Part shown: positions 38,601 through 46,492 of the stretch, piece after piece
Position numbering within the stretch: position 1 is the stretch's first letter
Layout: each line of letters starts with the position of its first letter
Assembly (NCBI GenBank): GCA_025056255.1
Contig: JANWVT010000003.1
Coordinates: 1-64,000, forward strand
Origin: Bernardetiaceae bacterium
GTDB taxonomy: Bacteria; Bacteroidota; Bacteroidia; Cytophagales; Thermoflexibacteraceae
Reading direction: 5' to 3'
DNA length: 64,000 bases
Made by a program: the position numbers and the translations under genes
The notes under the pieces: generated by a model
Database searches by the model: none
Told to the model about the DNA's origin: nothing
Seen by the model: the letters and a program-made list of their open reading frames with translations, nothing else

Positions 38601-38844
38601 AAACGCCGCCCCCCGTAGCCCCCATGTAGAACAAGTTAGGCTGACCGTCTACACCTGTTACAGCACAAGACCGCCCGCCTCTGAAAGGACCAATACTGCG
38701 CCAGTAAACGAACTTGTCGGGTAGTGAATAGCTAACGCCTGTTGTTGCCAATGCCATGGTGCCATTGGAGCGCTGTGCCCAAACACCTACGTTGCTGCTC
38801 ATGAGCAGCAACAGCAATACAAAGTAGTAATGCACGTTTTTCAT
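35698..38844 (-). CDS. Exported sortilin/BNR-type Asp-box repeat protein
   Basis: 1048 residues with a Sec signal peptide (cleavage after VGVWA). Residues about 45-740 hold many Asp-box repeats of the S-x-DGG-x-TW type (TTDGGNTW, STDAGKTW, SKDGGKTW, STDGGDTW, TTDYGKTW), which build 10-bladed propellers of the VPS10/sortilin or BNR sialidase type. Residues about 740-880 are beta-rich; the last 140 are helical, with a coiled-coil-like stretch. Proteins of this layout are widespread in Bacteroidota, often annotated as glycosyl hydrolase. I see no proof of a sialidase active site, so binding or peptidase-accessory roles are equally possible. There is no T9SS end. Confidence 0.88.
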   Translation of the reverse strand: MKNVHYYFVLLLLLMSSNVGVWAQRSNGTMALATTGVSYSLPDKFVYWRSIGPFRGGRSCAVTGVDGQPNLFYMGATGGGVWKTTDGGNTWTNISDGFFGGSIGAIAVAASDPNVIYVGGGEKTVRGNVSHGYGVWKSTDAGKTWQFIGLADSRHIGRIRVHPKNPDLVYVAVMGHLFGPSQERGVYRSKDGGKTWERILFANNQAGAVDLILDPNNPRIMYASTWRVIRTPYSLESGGEGSALWKSTDGGDTWKNISGNKGLPKGTLGIIGVTVSPKNSNRVWAIIEAQEGGVFRSDDGGETWIKTNDDRALRQRAWYYTRIYADTQNEDMVYVLNVSYHRSKDGGRTFQAFNAPHGDHHDLWISPSNNQSMIIADDGGAQVTQDGGINWTTYHNQPTAQFYRVTTDNHFPYRIYGAQQDNTTLRIAHRSFGNSGITEKDWEETAGGESGHIAVHPQNSDIVFGGSYGGFLERIDHSTGESRIVTVYPENPMGSGAEGMKYRFQWNFPIFYSPHEPNTLYAAGNHLFKTTNDGQSWEMISPDLTRNVAEKMKPSGGPITKDNTGVEYYCTIFAACESPYEKGLLWAGSDDGLIHISRDGGKNWENVTPPTSIMPEWTMINSIEPHPFVKGGAYVAGTRYKMDDFQPYLFVTTDYGKTWRKITNGIPKDHFTRVLRADPVRKGLLFAGTESGMYVSFDDGANWQSLQFNLPIVPITDLTIKDGDLIAATQGRSFWMIDDLTPLRQWQPEMARKPFALFPPRPAYRVSGGNASRNPKLHGENLNSGVMVQFFLQNVPDSANMVTLEFLDPNQQLIKRYTSNAKDRRELLEVQPGGNRFFWNMRYPDAEGFEGLILWGGGLQGPMAVPGNYFVKLKVGKDSAVQAFEIRQDPRSKATQEDLQAQFDFLMQVRDKLTETHRAIKNIRAMREQLNAYAKRLDKTQDKELLEHIDRTQKQMTAVEEALYQTKNRSNQDPLNFPIRLNNKLSDLVGVVGTGNFRPTDQAIAVKNDITAKIDAELAKLKDILSNELPKLNQAIRAKNLDAIPLPQ

Positions 38845-38995
38845 TTTTCCATACGTGTTTGTTTCGGCGTGAATTACGTTCTTTTTGGCGAATTTTCAGT
38901 CTTGCCAAATAGTTACTTGCAACAAGCCTTTCTCGCTTTATTGAAAATTTGTTATTTTATCCTATTCACAAATGCTCTCAAATACTCGTGCTGAT

Positions 38996-41900
38996 ATGTT
39001 TAACCATTCATTATCTGCATTGCTTATTGCACTGGCGCTAACGGCTTGCAACCGCTACGACAAACAGTTTACTGCTATTCCTGCCAAAGACTCAGGTATC
39101 CGCTTTTCCAATCGGATTACCGAAACCGATACCATGAACATTTTGGACTTTGAATATATCTACAACGGAGGCGGCGTTGCCATTGCCGATTTTAACAACG
39201 ATGGCTTGCAAGATGTCTATTTCACAGGCAATATGGTTGCCAATCAGCTGTACTTAAACAAAGGGAATTGGCAGTTTGAAGATGTTACCGAGCAAGCGGG
39301 CGTAGCAGCTGCCGACCGCTGGTCTTCGGGCGTGGCAGTAGTGGATATCAACACCGACGGATTACCGGATTTATATGTATGTGCTACGGCACATCCCCAA
39401 GCTGAAAAGAGAGCCAACCAACTATTTGTGAACCAAGGCGTAAAAAATGGCGTGCCTGTTTTCAAAGAAATGGCTGCCGAATATGGCATTGCTGACACCA
39501 CCCACACTACCAACGCTGTTTTTTTCGATTATGACAACGACGGGGATTTAGACCTATATGTGCTTGTAAACGAAATGTCGCAGACCACCTACCCTAACAA
39601 ATACCGCAAAAAAATTACGGACGGCAGCGCTGTTACGACCGACCGGCTCTACCGCAACGATTACGACAGCGCACGCGGTCATGCACGATTCACCAATGTT
39701 TCTAAACAAGCAGGCATTAGGTTAGAGGGCTTTGGACTGGGGGTTAACATTTGCGACATCAATCGCGATGGGTGGAAAGACATCTACGTTACCAACGACT
39801 ACCTCACCAACGATGTATTCTACATCAACAATCGCGACGGCACCTTTACCGACCATGCCCCCGAAATGTTTATGCACACCTGCTACTCGGCAATGGGCAA
39901 CGATGTAGCCGACATCAACAACGACGGGCTGGCAGACATTATTGCCTTAGATATGCTGCCCGAAGACAACCGACGCAAGAAACAAATGCTCGCACCCGCT
40001 AATTACTTTCATTACATCAACAACGACCTGTTTGGCTATCAGTACCAGTTTGTGCGCAATACGCTGCAACTTAACTGTGGCAACAAGCCGGGCAGCACGC
40101 TACCTGTTTTCTCCGATATTGCCATGCTGGCAGGTATTGCTGAAACCGATTGGAGTTGGGCACCGCTGGTAGCCGATTTTGACGGCGATGGACTGCGAGA
40201 CCTGATTGTTACCAACGGTTTCCCAAAAGACATCACCGACCGCGACTTTGCCTCTTATCGGGCAGCTATGGCAATGTTCGCCCCCAAATACATTTTGTTA
40301 GACGAAATCCCACGCATCAAGTTAAAAAACTACGCCTTCCGAAACAAAGGAAACGGAATTTTTGAAAAAGTAACTGACCAATGGGGCATTGAACAGCCCA
40401 GTTTTTCCAACGGTGCAGCCTATGCTGATCTGGATAACGATGGCGACTTGGATTATGTTGTCAATAATATTGACGACTCGGCGCACGTATATCGCAACAA
40501 CTTAACCGAGCAACAACGCCCCGACCGCAACTACCTGCGTATCAAATTTAAGGGAACAAGCCAAAATCCGATGGGGATCGGTACAATTGTAGAATTGCAC
40601 TATGGCAAAGGCGAAAAACAACTGCACGAGCACAGCCCATATCGCGGCTATCTTTCTACAATGGAAAACGTTGCACATTTCGGCTTGGGCGCTACAAAAG
40701 TGGTAGATGAAATGCGCATCATTTGGCCAGATGGCAAAACAGAAATATTAAAAAATGTGCCGGTCAATCAGGTAATCATTGCCGATTATAGCCGTGCCAA
40801 AGTTGCCAATACTCCTGCTGTTACCACTAACCAACCACCCTTGTTTGAAGCTCTCGACGCCATTTCGTATCGGCACGATGAACTGGACTACGTCGATTTT
40901 AACTTGCAAAAACTGCTACCCCACAAACTCTCTCAGTACGGTCCGGCACTGGCAGTTGCCGATGTCAATGGCGACGGGCTGGAAGATTTGTTTATCGGTG
41001 GTAGCAACCAGCGAAAAGGACGCTTCTTTGTACAAAAAAACAATGGCACATTTGAAATGCAAGACCTCATTGCCGACGTTGACAGCAGCCAAAAAATTTA
41101 TGAAGACATGGGCGTGCTGTTTTTTGATGCCGACGGCGACGGAGATGAAGACCTCTACATTGCAAGTGGCAGCGTGGAGCAGCCACATGGCACAGGTGCT
41201 TACCGCGACCGATTCTATCGCAACGACAATGGCAAGTTTGTTTTGCAAGCACAAGCAATCCCTGAACTATTGGTCAGTAAGTCTTGTGTAAAAGCAGCCG
41301 ACTTCGACGGCGACGGCGACCTCGATTTGTTCGTGGGCGGGCGCGTTTTTCCCCAGTTTTATCCTAAACCAGTTAGCAGCTTTTTGCTGCGCAATGATAC
41401 GCCCAAGGGTGCTGCCATTCGCTTTACCGATGTTACAGCCCAACTTGCCCCTGAGCTACTTAACATTGGAATGATTTGCGATGCACTTTGGACCGATTAC
41501 GATAACGACGGCGACCCCGACCTACTTTTAGCTGGAGAATGGATGCCTCTGATGTTGTTTGAAAACATGCAAGGCAAACTAACCCGCCAACAAAAACAAG
41601 GATTAGATACCTACGTAGGCTGGTGGAACAGCCTTGCCGCTGCAGACTTTGACAATGACGGCGACATAGACTACATAGCAGGCAATTTTGGATGGAACAA
41701 CTTGTTCCGCCCTACCCCAGAACGCCCCGTACGGCTCTATGCAGCCGACTTCGATAAAAATGGCAGCTACGATGCCATCCCTACTGCTTACTTCCCCGAT
41801 GATGCTGGTCAGCTTCGCGAGTTCCCATTTTTCGGCAGAGACGACATGATCAAGCAGATGATTGCCATCAAAGCTCGGTTTACAAGCTACAAGTCATTTG

Positions 41901-42514
41901 CTGCTGCCGGCATGAAAGAAGCCCTTGGTGCCGATACTTTAAAAATGGCAACCGTATACACTGCCAATTTCTTGGCATCGGCTTACATAGAAAACAAAGG
42001 CAATAAAAAGTTTGAAGTGCGGGCACTGCCACTGGAAGCTCAGTACAGCCCTGTTTTTGCTATCCTACCCGATGATGTAAACGACGACGGAAACATGGAT
42101 ATCCTGCTGGTGGGCAACGACTATGGCACCGAAGTAATGACTGGCAGGCAGGATGCTCTTTGGGGCTTGCTGCTACAAGGCGACGGCAAAGGTAATTTTC
42201 ATGCCATTTCGCTTAATCAGAGCGGTTGGTTTGTGCCAGAAGATGCCAAAGCATTGGTGCAACTCACCGGTGCCAACGGACAACCTCTCTATGTAGTTAG
42301 CCGCAATCGGAATACATTGCTAAGTTTTCATTGCCGCATCCCGCGTCGTGGAGTATGGTTTCCCCCGAATGCCAAAGCTGCCCTTGTTACTCTTGCCAAT
42401 GGCAAAAAGCGCCGTCATGAGCTTTACAGGGGGGCTTCATTCCTTTCGCAAAGCAGCCGACGGTTTTGGGTAGGTAATTCAGTCAAAAACGTACAATTTG
42501 AGCCAACTCAGTAA
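38996..42514 (+). CDS. VCBS/FG-GAP repeat lipoprotein with ASPIC/UnbV domain
   Basis: 1172 residues from ATG 38996; the lipobox LTAC places Cys18 as the lipidated residue, so it is an outer-membrane or periplasmic lipoprotein. Calcium-binding FG-GAP/VCBS repeats occur throughout (DFNNDGLQDVYF, DYDNDGDLDLYV, DADGDGDEDLYI, DFDGDGDLDLFV). Near residue 520-590 is an ASPIC/UnbV segment (GIGTIVELHYGKGEKQLHEH, then ENVAHFGLG and IIWPDGK). This CRTAC1-like combination is common in Bacteroidota surface lipoproteins, often beside SusC/SusD transporters; no such pair is here. Function unknown; a carbohydrate- or protein-binding propeller is likely. Divergent from the Asp-box gene across 151 bases. Confidence 0.9.
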   Translation: MFNHSLSALLIALALTACNRYDKQFTAIPAKDSGIRFSNRITETDTMNILDFEYIYNGGGVAIADFNNDGLQDVYFTGNMVANQLYLNKGNWQFEDVTEQAGVAAADRWSSGVAVVDINTDGLPDLYVCATAHPQAEKRANQLFVNQGVKNGVPVFKEMAAEYGIADTTHTTNAVFFDYDNDGDLDLYVLVNEMSQTTYPNKYRKKITDGSAVTTDRLYRNDYDSARGHARFTNVSKQAGIRLEGFGLGVNICDINRDGWKDIYVTNDYLTNDVFYINNRDGTFTDHAPEMFMHTCYSAMGNDVADINNDGLADIIALDMLPEDNRRKKQMLAPANYFHYINNDLFGYQYQFVRNTLQLNCGNKPGSTLPVFSDIAMLAGIAETDWSWAPLVADFDGDGLRDLIVTNGFPKDITDRDFASYRAAMAMFAPKYILLDEIPRIKLKNYAFRNKGNGIFEKVTDQWGIEQPSFSNGAAYADLDNDGDLDYVVNNIDDSAHVYRNNLTEQQRPDRNYLRIKFKGTSQNPMGIGTIVELHYGKGEKQLHEHSPYRGYLSTMENVAHFGLGATKVVDEMRIIWPDGKTEILKNVPVNQVIIADYSRAKVANTPAVTTNQPPLFEALDAISYRHDELDYVDFNLQKLLPHKLSQYGPALAVADVNGDGLEDLFIGGSNQRKGRFFVQKNNGTFEMQDLIADVDSSQKIYEDMGVLFFDADGDGDEDLYIASGSVEQPHGTGAYRDRFYRNDNGKFVLQAQAIPELLVSKSCVKAADFDGDGDLDLFVGGRVFPQFYPKPVSSFLLRNDTPKGAAIRFTDVTAQLAPELLNIGMICDALWTDYDNDGDPDLLLAGEWMPLMLFENMQGKLTRQQKQGLDTYVGWWNSLAAADFDNDGDIDYIAGNFGWNNLFRPTPERPVRLYAADFDKNGSYDAIPTAYFPDDAGQLREFPFFGRDDMIKQMIAIKARFTSYKSFAAAGMKEALGADTLKMATVYTANFLASAYIENKGNKKFEVRALPLEAQYSPVFAILPDDVNDDGNMDILLVGNDYGTEVMTGRQDALWGLLLQGDGKGNFHAISLNQSGWFVPEDAKALVQLTGANGQPLYVVSRNRNTLLSFHCRIPRRGVWFPPNAKAALVTLANGKKRRHELYRGASFLSQSSRRFWVGNSVKNVQFEPTQ

Positions 42515-42529
42515 GCACTTGAACATGCT

Positions 42530-42592
42530 GTACGCTGCCGTGGCTCATTGCTATTGTTGCGTGCCTTTTCTCTGCCTTCGTGTTCTCACGAA
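42530..42592 (+). repeat. Dispersed 13-bp-unit repeat, copy 7 (diverged)
   Basis: Two diverged units (TACGCTGCCGTGG, 42531-42543; CTCATTGCTATTG, 42544-42556), a 20-base insert and the terminal block TTCGTGTTCTCAC (42577-42589). TTCGTG and CACGAA form a perfect 6-bp hairpin. It sits between the convergent VCBS and nuoK genes and may terminate either. Confidence 0.6.
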
Positions 42593-42611
42593 TGGCATCT
42601 GTACAACTCTC

Positions 42612-42926
42612 TCAACCTTTCATATTGGCAATACTGTCCAATGAAACAGTGCCAAAGCGTCGGAATACTTGATAGGCAATTGCAAGAGCAAGAGCTGACT
42701 CTGCCGCAGCTATGGCTATTACAAACAAGGCAAATACTTGCCCTTCAATAGTTTTAGGAGCATGTTGCCAAGTTGTTATCAAATTGATGTTAGCAGCATT
42801 CAGCATTAGTTCAAGCCCCATTAACACGCCAATAATGTTACGTTTGGTGATAGCCACCATGATGCCAATGCAAAAAATAATGGCAGAGAGAATAGCATAA
42901 TGCAGCGGAGTAATTGCGTGCCACAT
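42612..42926 (-). CDS. nuoK: NADH-quinone oxidoreductase subunit K, solitary
   Basis: A 104-residue membrane subunit of respiratory complex I with three hydrophobic spans (about 7-27, 30-52, 64-89). The membrane glutamates expected for proton translocation are present: Glu39 in LMGLELMLNAANINL and Glu76 in AAAESALALAI. nuoK normally sits between nuoJ and nuoL; here it is alone, between a surface lipoprotein and a YyaL gene, with a terminator just upstream. It may be a relocated gene or a second copy. Length and key residues give no sign of decay. Confidence 0.93.
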   Translation of the reverse strand: MWHAITPLHYAILSAIIFCIGIMVAITKRNIIGVLMGLELMLNAANINLITTWQHAPKTIEGQVFALFVIAIAAAESALALAIAYQVFRRFGTVSLDSIANMKG

Positions 42927-42950
42927 AGTTTTTCTTCTGTTACTATTGCA

Positions 42951-42992
42951 AATGAATAAAAAATGAAACTCCCGAAGCTCAGGAGTTCCATT
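42951..42992 (-). terminator. Terminator of the YyaL-like gene
   Basis: On the minus strand GGAACTCC pairs with GGAGTTT around a short loop, followed by CATTTTTTATTC. It lies 112 bases after the stop at 43105 and 25 bases upstream of nuoK, so nuoK needs its own promoter; TTCATTTGC just past the stem is one base from TAnnTTTGY. Confidence 0.65.
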
Positions 42993-43104
42993 CCACTTTA
43001 ATAAACTAAACTAACAAACAAACTTCAAATCAGTAACACAAAAATACCAGCTTTGGTTTTTTTCTTTCTTGTTTTTTGCTCGAAAATTTTTGTATAGTCT
43101 TTTT

Positions 43105-45165
43105 TTAAGCACTTTGTATCTGCTCGAAAGCAGCTTCTACGCTATCTACTGGTGCTCGACAAGTTTTATTCCGACAAACAAAGATTTTAGTTTGACCAGC
43201 AAAATAACGGTTTTCTAAAAGTGGTAACAGACTTTCTTTGTCGGAAAAAGCAACTACTTTATGTGGGAAGTAGGCATTGGCATGAATAGCCAAGGCAAAT
43301 GCTTCTGCTTGCTTGCCAGTAATGGCTATTTCTATGGGTGGCGTAACATATTGCAAAAATAGGGTTGCCCAGTTTGCCATAAAACGGATGTCTTTTTGCA
43401 GCAGCGGCATCACTGCCAAAAGCATTTTCTCTGCTTTTTCTGCCCACATTTGCTCTTGGGGTAGCAGCAGCGAAAGGATAAACAAGTTTTGCGCCATAAT
43501 AGAGTTAGACGCCGGAATCACGTTATCAAAAAGTTCTTTTTTGCGAGCAATGAGTTGAGTAGCGTGCTGCTTATCTACAAAAAAGAGCAGTTCTCCTTGT
43601 TCATCGGCAAAGTTTTGCAACACATGGCGAGTTAGCTGTGCAGCACAATACAACCATCGCTCCTCGCCTCCTACTTGGTAGAGAGCTAAATAACCTTGAA
43701 TAACGGCAGCGTAATCTTCCAAATAAGCCGGAATGTCAGCTTTTCCATTCTTGTAACTACGGTACAGTTGCTCTCCGGCGGTCATTTTTTCGTGTAGAAA
43801 AAGTGCTGTTTGGGTGGCTTGCTGCAAGTAGTATCGGTTGGTTGTGGCAGCATAGGCATCGGATAATCCTTTGACCATCAAACCATTCCATCCGGCAAGT
43901 ATTTTATCGTCCAGTCCGGGACGCACACGCAAGGCGCGAGCAGCTAACAGCACTTTTTTCCATTGTTGCATTTTTGCTTGGAGTTCTTCTGAGCTAAGGT
44001 GATGCGTATGGCAAAATTTTTCGTCTTCAATGGGGCAATGTAAAATATTGTAGTTGTGTTCCCAATTGCCTTCGGGGTAGCAGCCGTAGTATTCTTGGCA
44101 AAGGGCTGCTTCTTGCAAGGAAAGCCCCGCCAACTGGAACGCCTGTTCAATTTCCCGGTCTGTCCAAATGTAGAAACGTCCTTCCATACCTTCGCTGTCG
44201 GCATCTAAGGCAGCATAGAAGCCCCCTTCTGGCGAGAGCAGTTCTCGCTGCACAAAGTCAATAGTTTCTGCGACTACTTGTTTGTAGAGCGGCAGCCGAG
44301 TGGCAGTGTATGCCTCTGCATATAGGCTAATGAGCTGTGCATTGTCATACAGCATTTTTTCGAAGTGAGGCACTAACCATTTTTCATCTACCGAATAGCG
44401 AGCAAAACCACCGCCAATTTGGTCGTAGATACCACCGCGTGCCATTTTTTGCAAAGTAAGGTGCACGTGTTGCAAAGCAGCCTGATTTTGGCTAATGTGC
44501 CAGTAGCGCAACAAAAACAAGTAAATGCTTGGCATGGGAAATTTAGGTGCGCGATTCATGCCGCCATCTTGCAGGTCAAATTGTTTGCTGAGGTGTTCAA
44601 ACATGCCATCGGCTTGTGCAACGGTGTATGTGGAGGCAGTTGTTTGAGCAATAGTTGCCAGCCCGTAGTATTTTTCTTCGCGGCGATTGAGCACTCGGTT
44701 AAATTGCTCAGCAGACTCGTTGATTTTTTCGCGAGAGTTGGCAAAAGCGTTGGCAACTTGGCGCAATAAATTTTTCCAAGTGCGAGGTGGGAAGTAGGTA
44801 CCGCCGTAGAAAGGTTTAGCATCGGGGGTGAGGAAGACATTGAGAGGCCAGCCGCCATTCAGCCCCATGGCATGCAGGGCATCCATATAGATCTGGTCAA
44901 TATCGGGGCGTTCTTCTCGGTCAACCTTGATACACACGTAATATCGATTCATCAGTTCGGCAATTGCCTCATTTTCAAAACACTCTCGCTCCATCACATG
45001 GCACCAGTGGCAAGCTGAGTAGCCAATACTCAGAATAATAGGTTTGTCTTCGCGGCGAGCTCTGTCAAGGGCTTCCTCTCCCCAAGGATACCAGTCCACT
45101 GGATTGTGAGCGTGTTGTAACAAGTACGGACTGCTTGATTGTGCTAAACGATTGGTAAATGGCAT
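43105..45165 (-). CDS. YyaL/DUF255 thioredoxin-fold protein (SPATA20 family)
   Basis: 686 residues. The N-terminal 170 are a thioredoxin-like domain ([19 protein letters not shown], then Cys52 and Cys55 in [10 protein letters not shown]). The rest is an alpha/alpha-toroid resembling N-acylglucosamine 2-epimerases, with [20 protein letters not shown] and [13 protein letters not shown] characteristic. Cytoplasmic. Members are conserved from bacteria to animals without a settled activity; the CxxC suggests redox chemistry. Length is normal. It is preceded by a good -7 element and transcribed alone, divergent from the Mpo1-like gene. Confidence 0.93.
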   Translation of the reverse strand: MPFTNRLAQSSSPYLLQHAHNPVDWYPWGEEALDRARREDKPIILSIGYSACHWCHVMERECFENEAIAELMNRYYVCIKVDREERPDIDQIYMDALHAMGLNGGWPLNVFLTPDAKPFYGGTYFPPRTWKNLLRQVANAFANSREKINESAEQFNRVLNRREEKYYGLATIAQTTASTYTVAQADGMFEHLSKQFDLQDGGMNRAPKFPMPSIYLFLLRYWHISQNQAALQHVHLTLQKMARGGIYDQIGGGFARYSVDEKWLVPHFEKMLYDNAQLISLYAEAYTATRLPLYKQVVAETIDFVQRELLSPEGGFYAALDADSEGMEGRFYIWTDREIEQAFQLAGLSLQEAALCQEYYGCYPEGNWEHNYNILHCPIEDEKFCHTHHLSSEELQAKMQQWKKVLLAARALRVRPGLDDKILAGWNGLMVKGLSDAYAATTNRYYLQQATQTALFLHEKMTAGEQLYRSYKNGKADIPAYLEDYAAVIQGYLALYQVGGEERWLYCAAQLTRHVLQNFADEQGELLFFVDKQHATQLIARKKELFDNVIPASNSIMAQNLFILSLLLPQEQMWAEKAEKMLLAVMPLLQKDIRFMANWATLFLQYVTPPIEIAITGKQAEAFALAIHANAYFPHKVVAFSDKESLLPLLENRYFAGQTKIFVCRNKTCRAPVDSVEAAFEQIQSA

Positions 45166-45183
45166 ATGCAGATTTCAGTATAA

Positions 45184-45192
45184 GCAAAAATA
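45184..45192 (-). promoter_or_regulatory. Promoter -7 element of the YyaL-like gene
   Basis: TATTTTTGC on the minus strand matches TAnnTTTGY exactly, 18 bases before the start codon. No TTTG is found at the expected -33 distance. Confidence 0.4.
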
Positions 45193-45228
45193 GTTAAATT
45201 AGCCAGACTATTTTAAATGTAAGTAAAT

Positions 45229-45711
45229 ATGAAAACGATGCAACAATGGTTTGATGAGTATGGCGAAAGTCATCAAAACAGTTTTAACAAAATGATGCAC
45301 TGGATTTGCGTACCCTCCATCTTTTTTAGTGTGATTGGTTTGCTTTGGAGCATCCCCAGTGAATTTTTGAGCCGCTTATTTCCTCAAGCAATTGCACCCT
45401 ACGTCAATTTTGCTACTGTTTTTCTACTACTGGGGCTGCTTTTTTATCTGCGCCTTTCCTTTGGCATGTTTGTAGGGATGCTAATAGTGTCTGTTTTAGT
45501 AGTAATGGGAGTACGTGCCTTAGAAGCAGCTCAGCTAGCACCTTTGTGGATGATTTCCCTCATTATTTTTGTAGTGGCTTGGATAGGACAATTTTGGGGG
45601 CACAAAGTAGAAGGCAAAAAGCCCTCCTTTTTTAAAGACATACAATTTTTAATGATTGGTCCGGCTTGGCTACTGAGTTTTATTTACAATAAACTAGGGC
45701 TGAGGTATTGA
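45229..45711 (+). CDS. Mpo1-like / DUF962 membrane protein
   Basis: A 160-residue membrane protein with four hydrophobic spans (about 28-46, 56-78, 78-98, 103-122). The His motifs of the Mpo1/YGL010w family are visible: YGESHQNSFNKMMHWICVP (His15, His24) and FWGHKVEGKKPSFF. Yeast Mpo1 is an Fe-dependent dioxygenase that shortens 2-hydroxy fatty acids by one carbon. A similar role in hydroxy-lipid turnover is plausible here, since Bacteroidota make hydroxylated lipids, but this is an inference. The stop is 7 bases from the convergent DUF2279 stop. Confidence 0.9.
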   Translation: MKTMQQWFDEYGESHQNSFNKMMHWICVPSIFFSVIGLLWSIPSEFLSRLFPQAIAPYVNFATVFLLLGLLFYLRLSFGMFVGMLIVSVLVVMGVRALEAAQLAPLWMISLIIFVVAWIGQFWGHKVEGKKPSFFKDIQFLMIGPAWLLSFIYNKLGLRY

Positions 45712-45718
45712 AATATGG

Positions 45719-46492
45719 TCATCTTACCAAACTGATCTTAGGCAGTGGCAGGCGTATTAGGTCTGCCACTAGGCCAATTAACCTTGCCCATTTGTTTTTT
45801 CGGAAGCGTTCGGGTAGGTGCAGGTCTATGCCTCCCCAAAAGTGCCGTTGCGCTTTCCAGCCAGCTTGTTTGTTTTGTTGCGGGTTGCCATAAACCATAC
45901 CGGTAGCGCCCATGCCAACGGCAATCCGCAACCATTCATAATTGGCAGGTAGCAGTGGAACAGGAAAAGACAGCCAATAGCTTTGTCCATTGTAATCTTT
46001 AATGAGTTGTTCGGCAAAGTTGCTACCGAGTTTGTCGGGTCGCAATGCCGCATATGGACTGGGCGAGAACCAAAATTTAGGCTGCATGATTTGTTTGCCC
46101 CACCATTGTTCTTGGGTAGCAAACAATGTTGCACCCACTCCATTAGCTATTAAATCGTAAGCACTTGCTCCGTGGGTAGCGGCGAAGCTGTCTAATAGTT
46201 CTATGGGAGAGATTGCCCCAAAGCCTAGCAGGGCGGCATAGTGCCGAGCTTTTTCAGGGGGTACTCCTGCCCAGAGCAGAGCCAAATAGGTTATCCGGCT
46301 CATGTGATAGGTGGCGTAAGCATGTCCCGCTTTGTCCATTTGTTGCCAGTCGCGGCTGTCGTCAAACCATCGGGGAATTGTGCGCGGTACTGCGGCATAC
46401 CAAAGCTTGTTGAGCAGGTAATAAATAAGGGCTGCCAGTACAACGGCACTGCAGCCCAAAAACAAGCGTCGAGAAAGAGGTTTATTCATCAT
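45719..46492 (-). CDS. DUF2279 family membrane-anchored protein
   Basis: About 257 residues from tandem ATG codons at 46492/46489. One N-terminal span (about 10-30) acts as signal anchor or uncleaved signal. The conserved DUF2279/YfiM segment reads WQQMDKAGHAYATYHMSR, with GFGAISPIELLDSFAATHG and YDLIANGVGATLFA further on. Function unknown; the protein probably faces the periplasm. Its start overlaps the end of the upstream AAA+ ATPase gene by about 10 bases, so the two are translationally coupled. Confidence 0.87.
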   Translation of the reverse strand: MMNKPLSRRLFLGCSAVVLAALIYYLLNKLWYAAVPRTIPRWFDDSRDWQQMDKAGHAYATYHMSRITYLALLWAGVPPEKARHYAALLGFGAISPIELLDSFAATHGASAYDLIANGVGATLFATQEQWWGKQIMQPKFWFSPSPYAALRPDKLGSNFAEQLIKDYNGQSYWLSFPVPLLPANYEWLRIAVGMGATGMVYGNPQQNKQAGWKAQRHFWGGIDLHLPERFRKNKWARLIGLVADLIRLPLPKISLVR

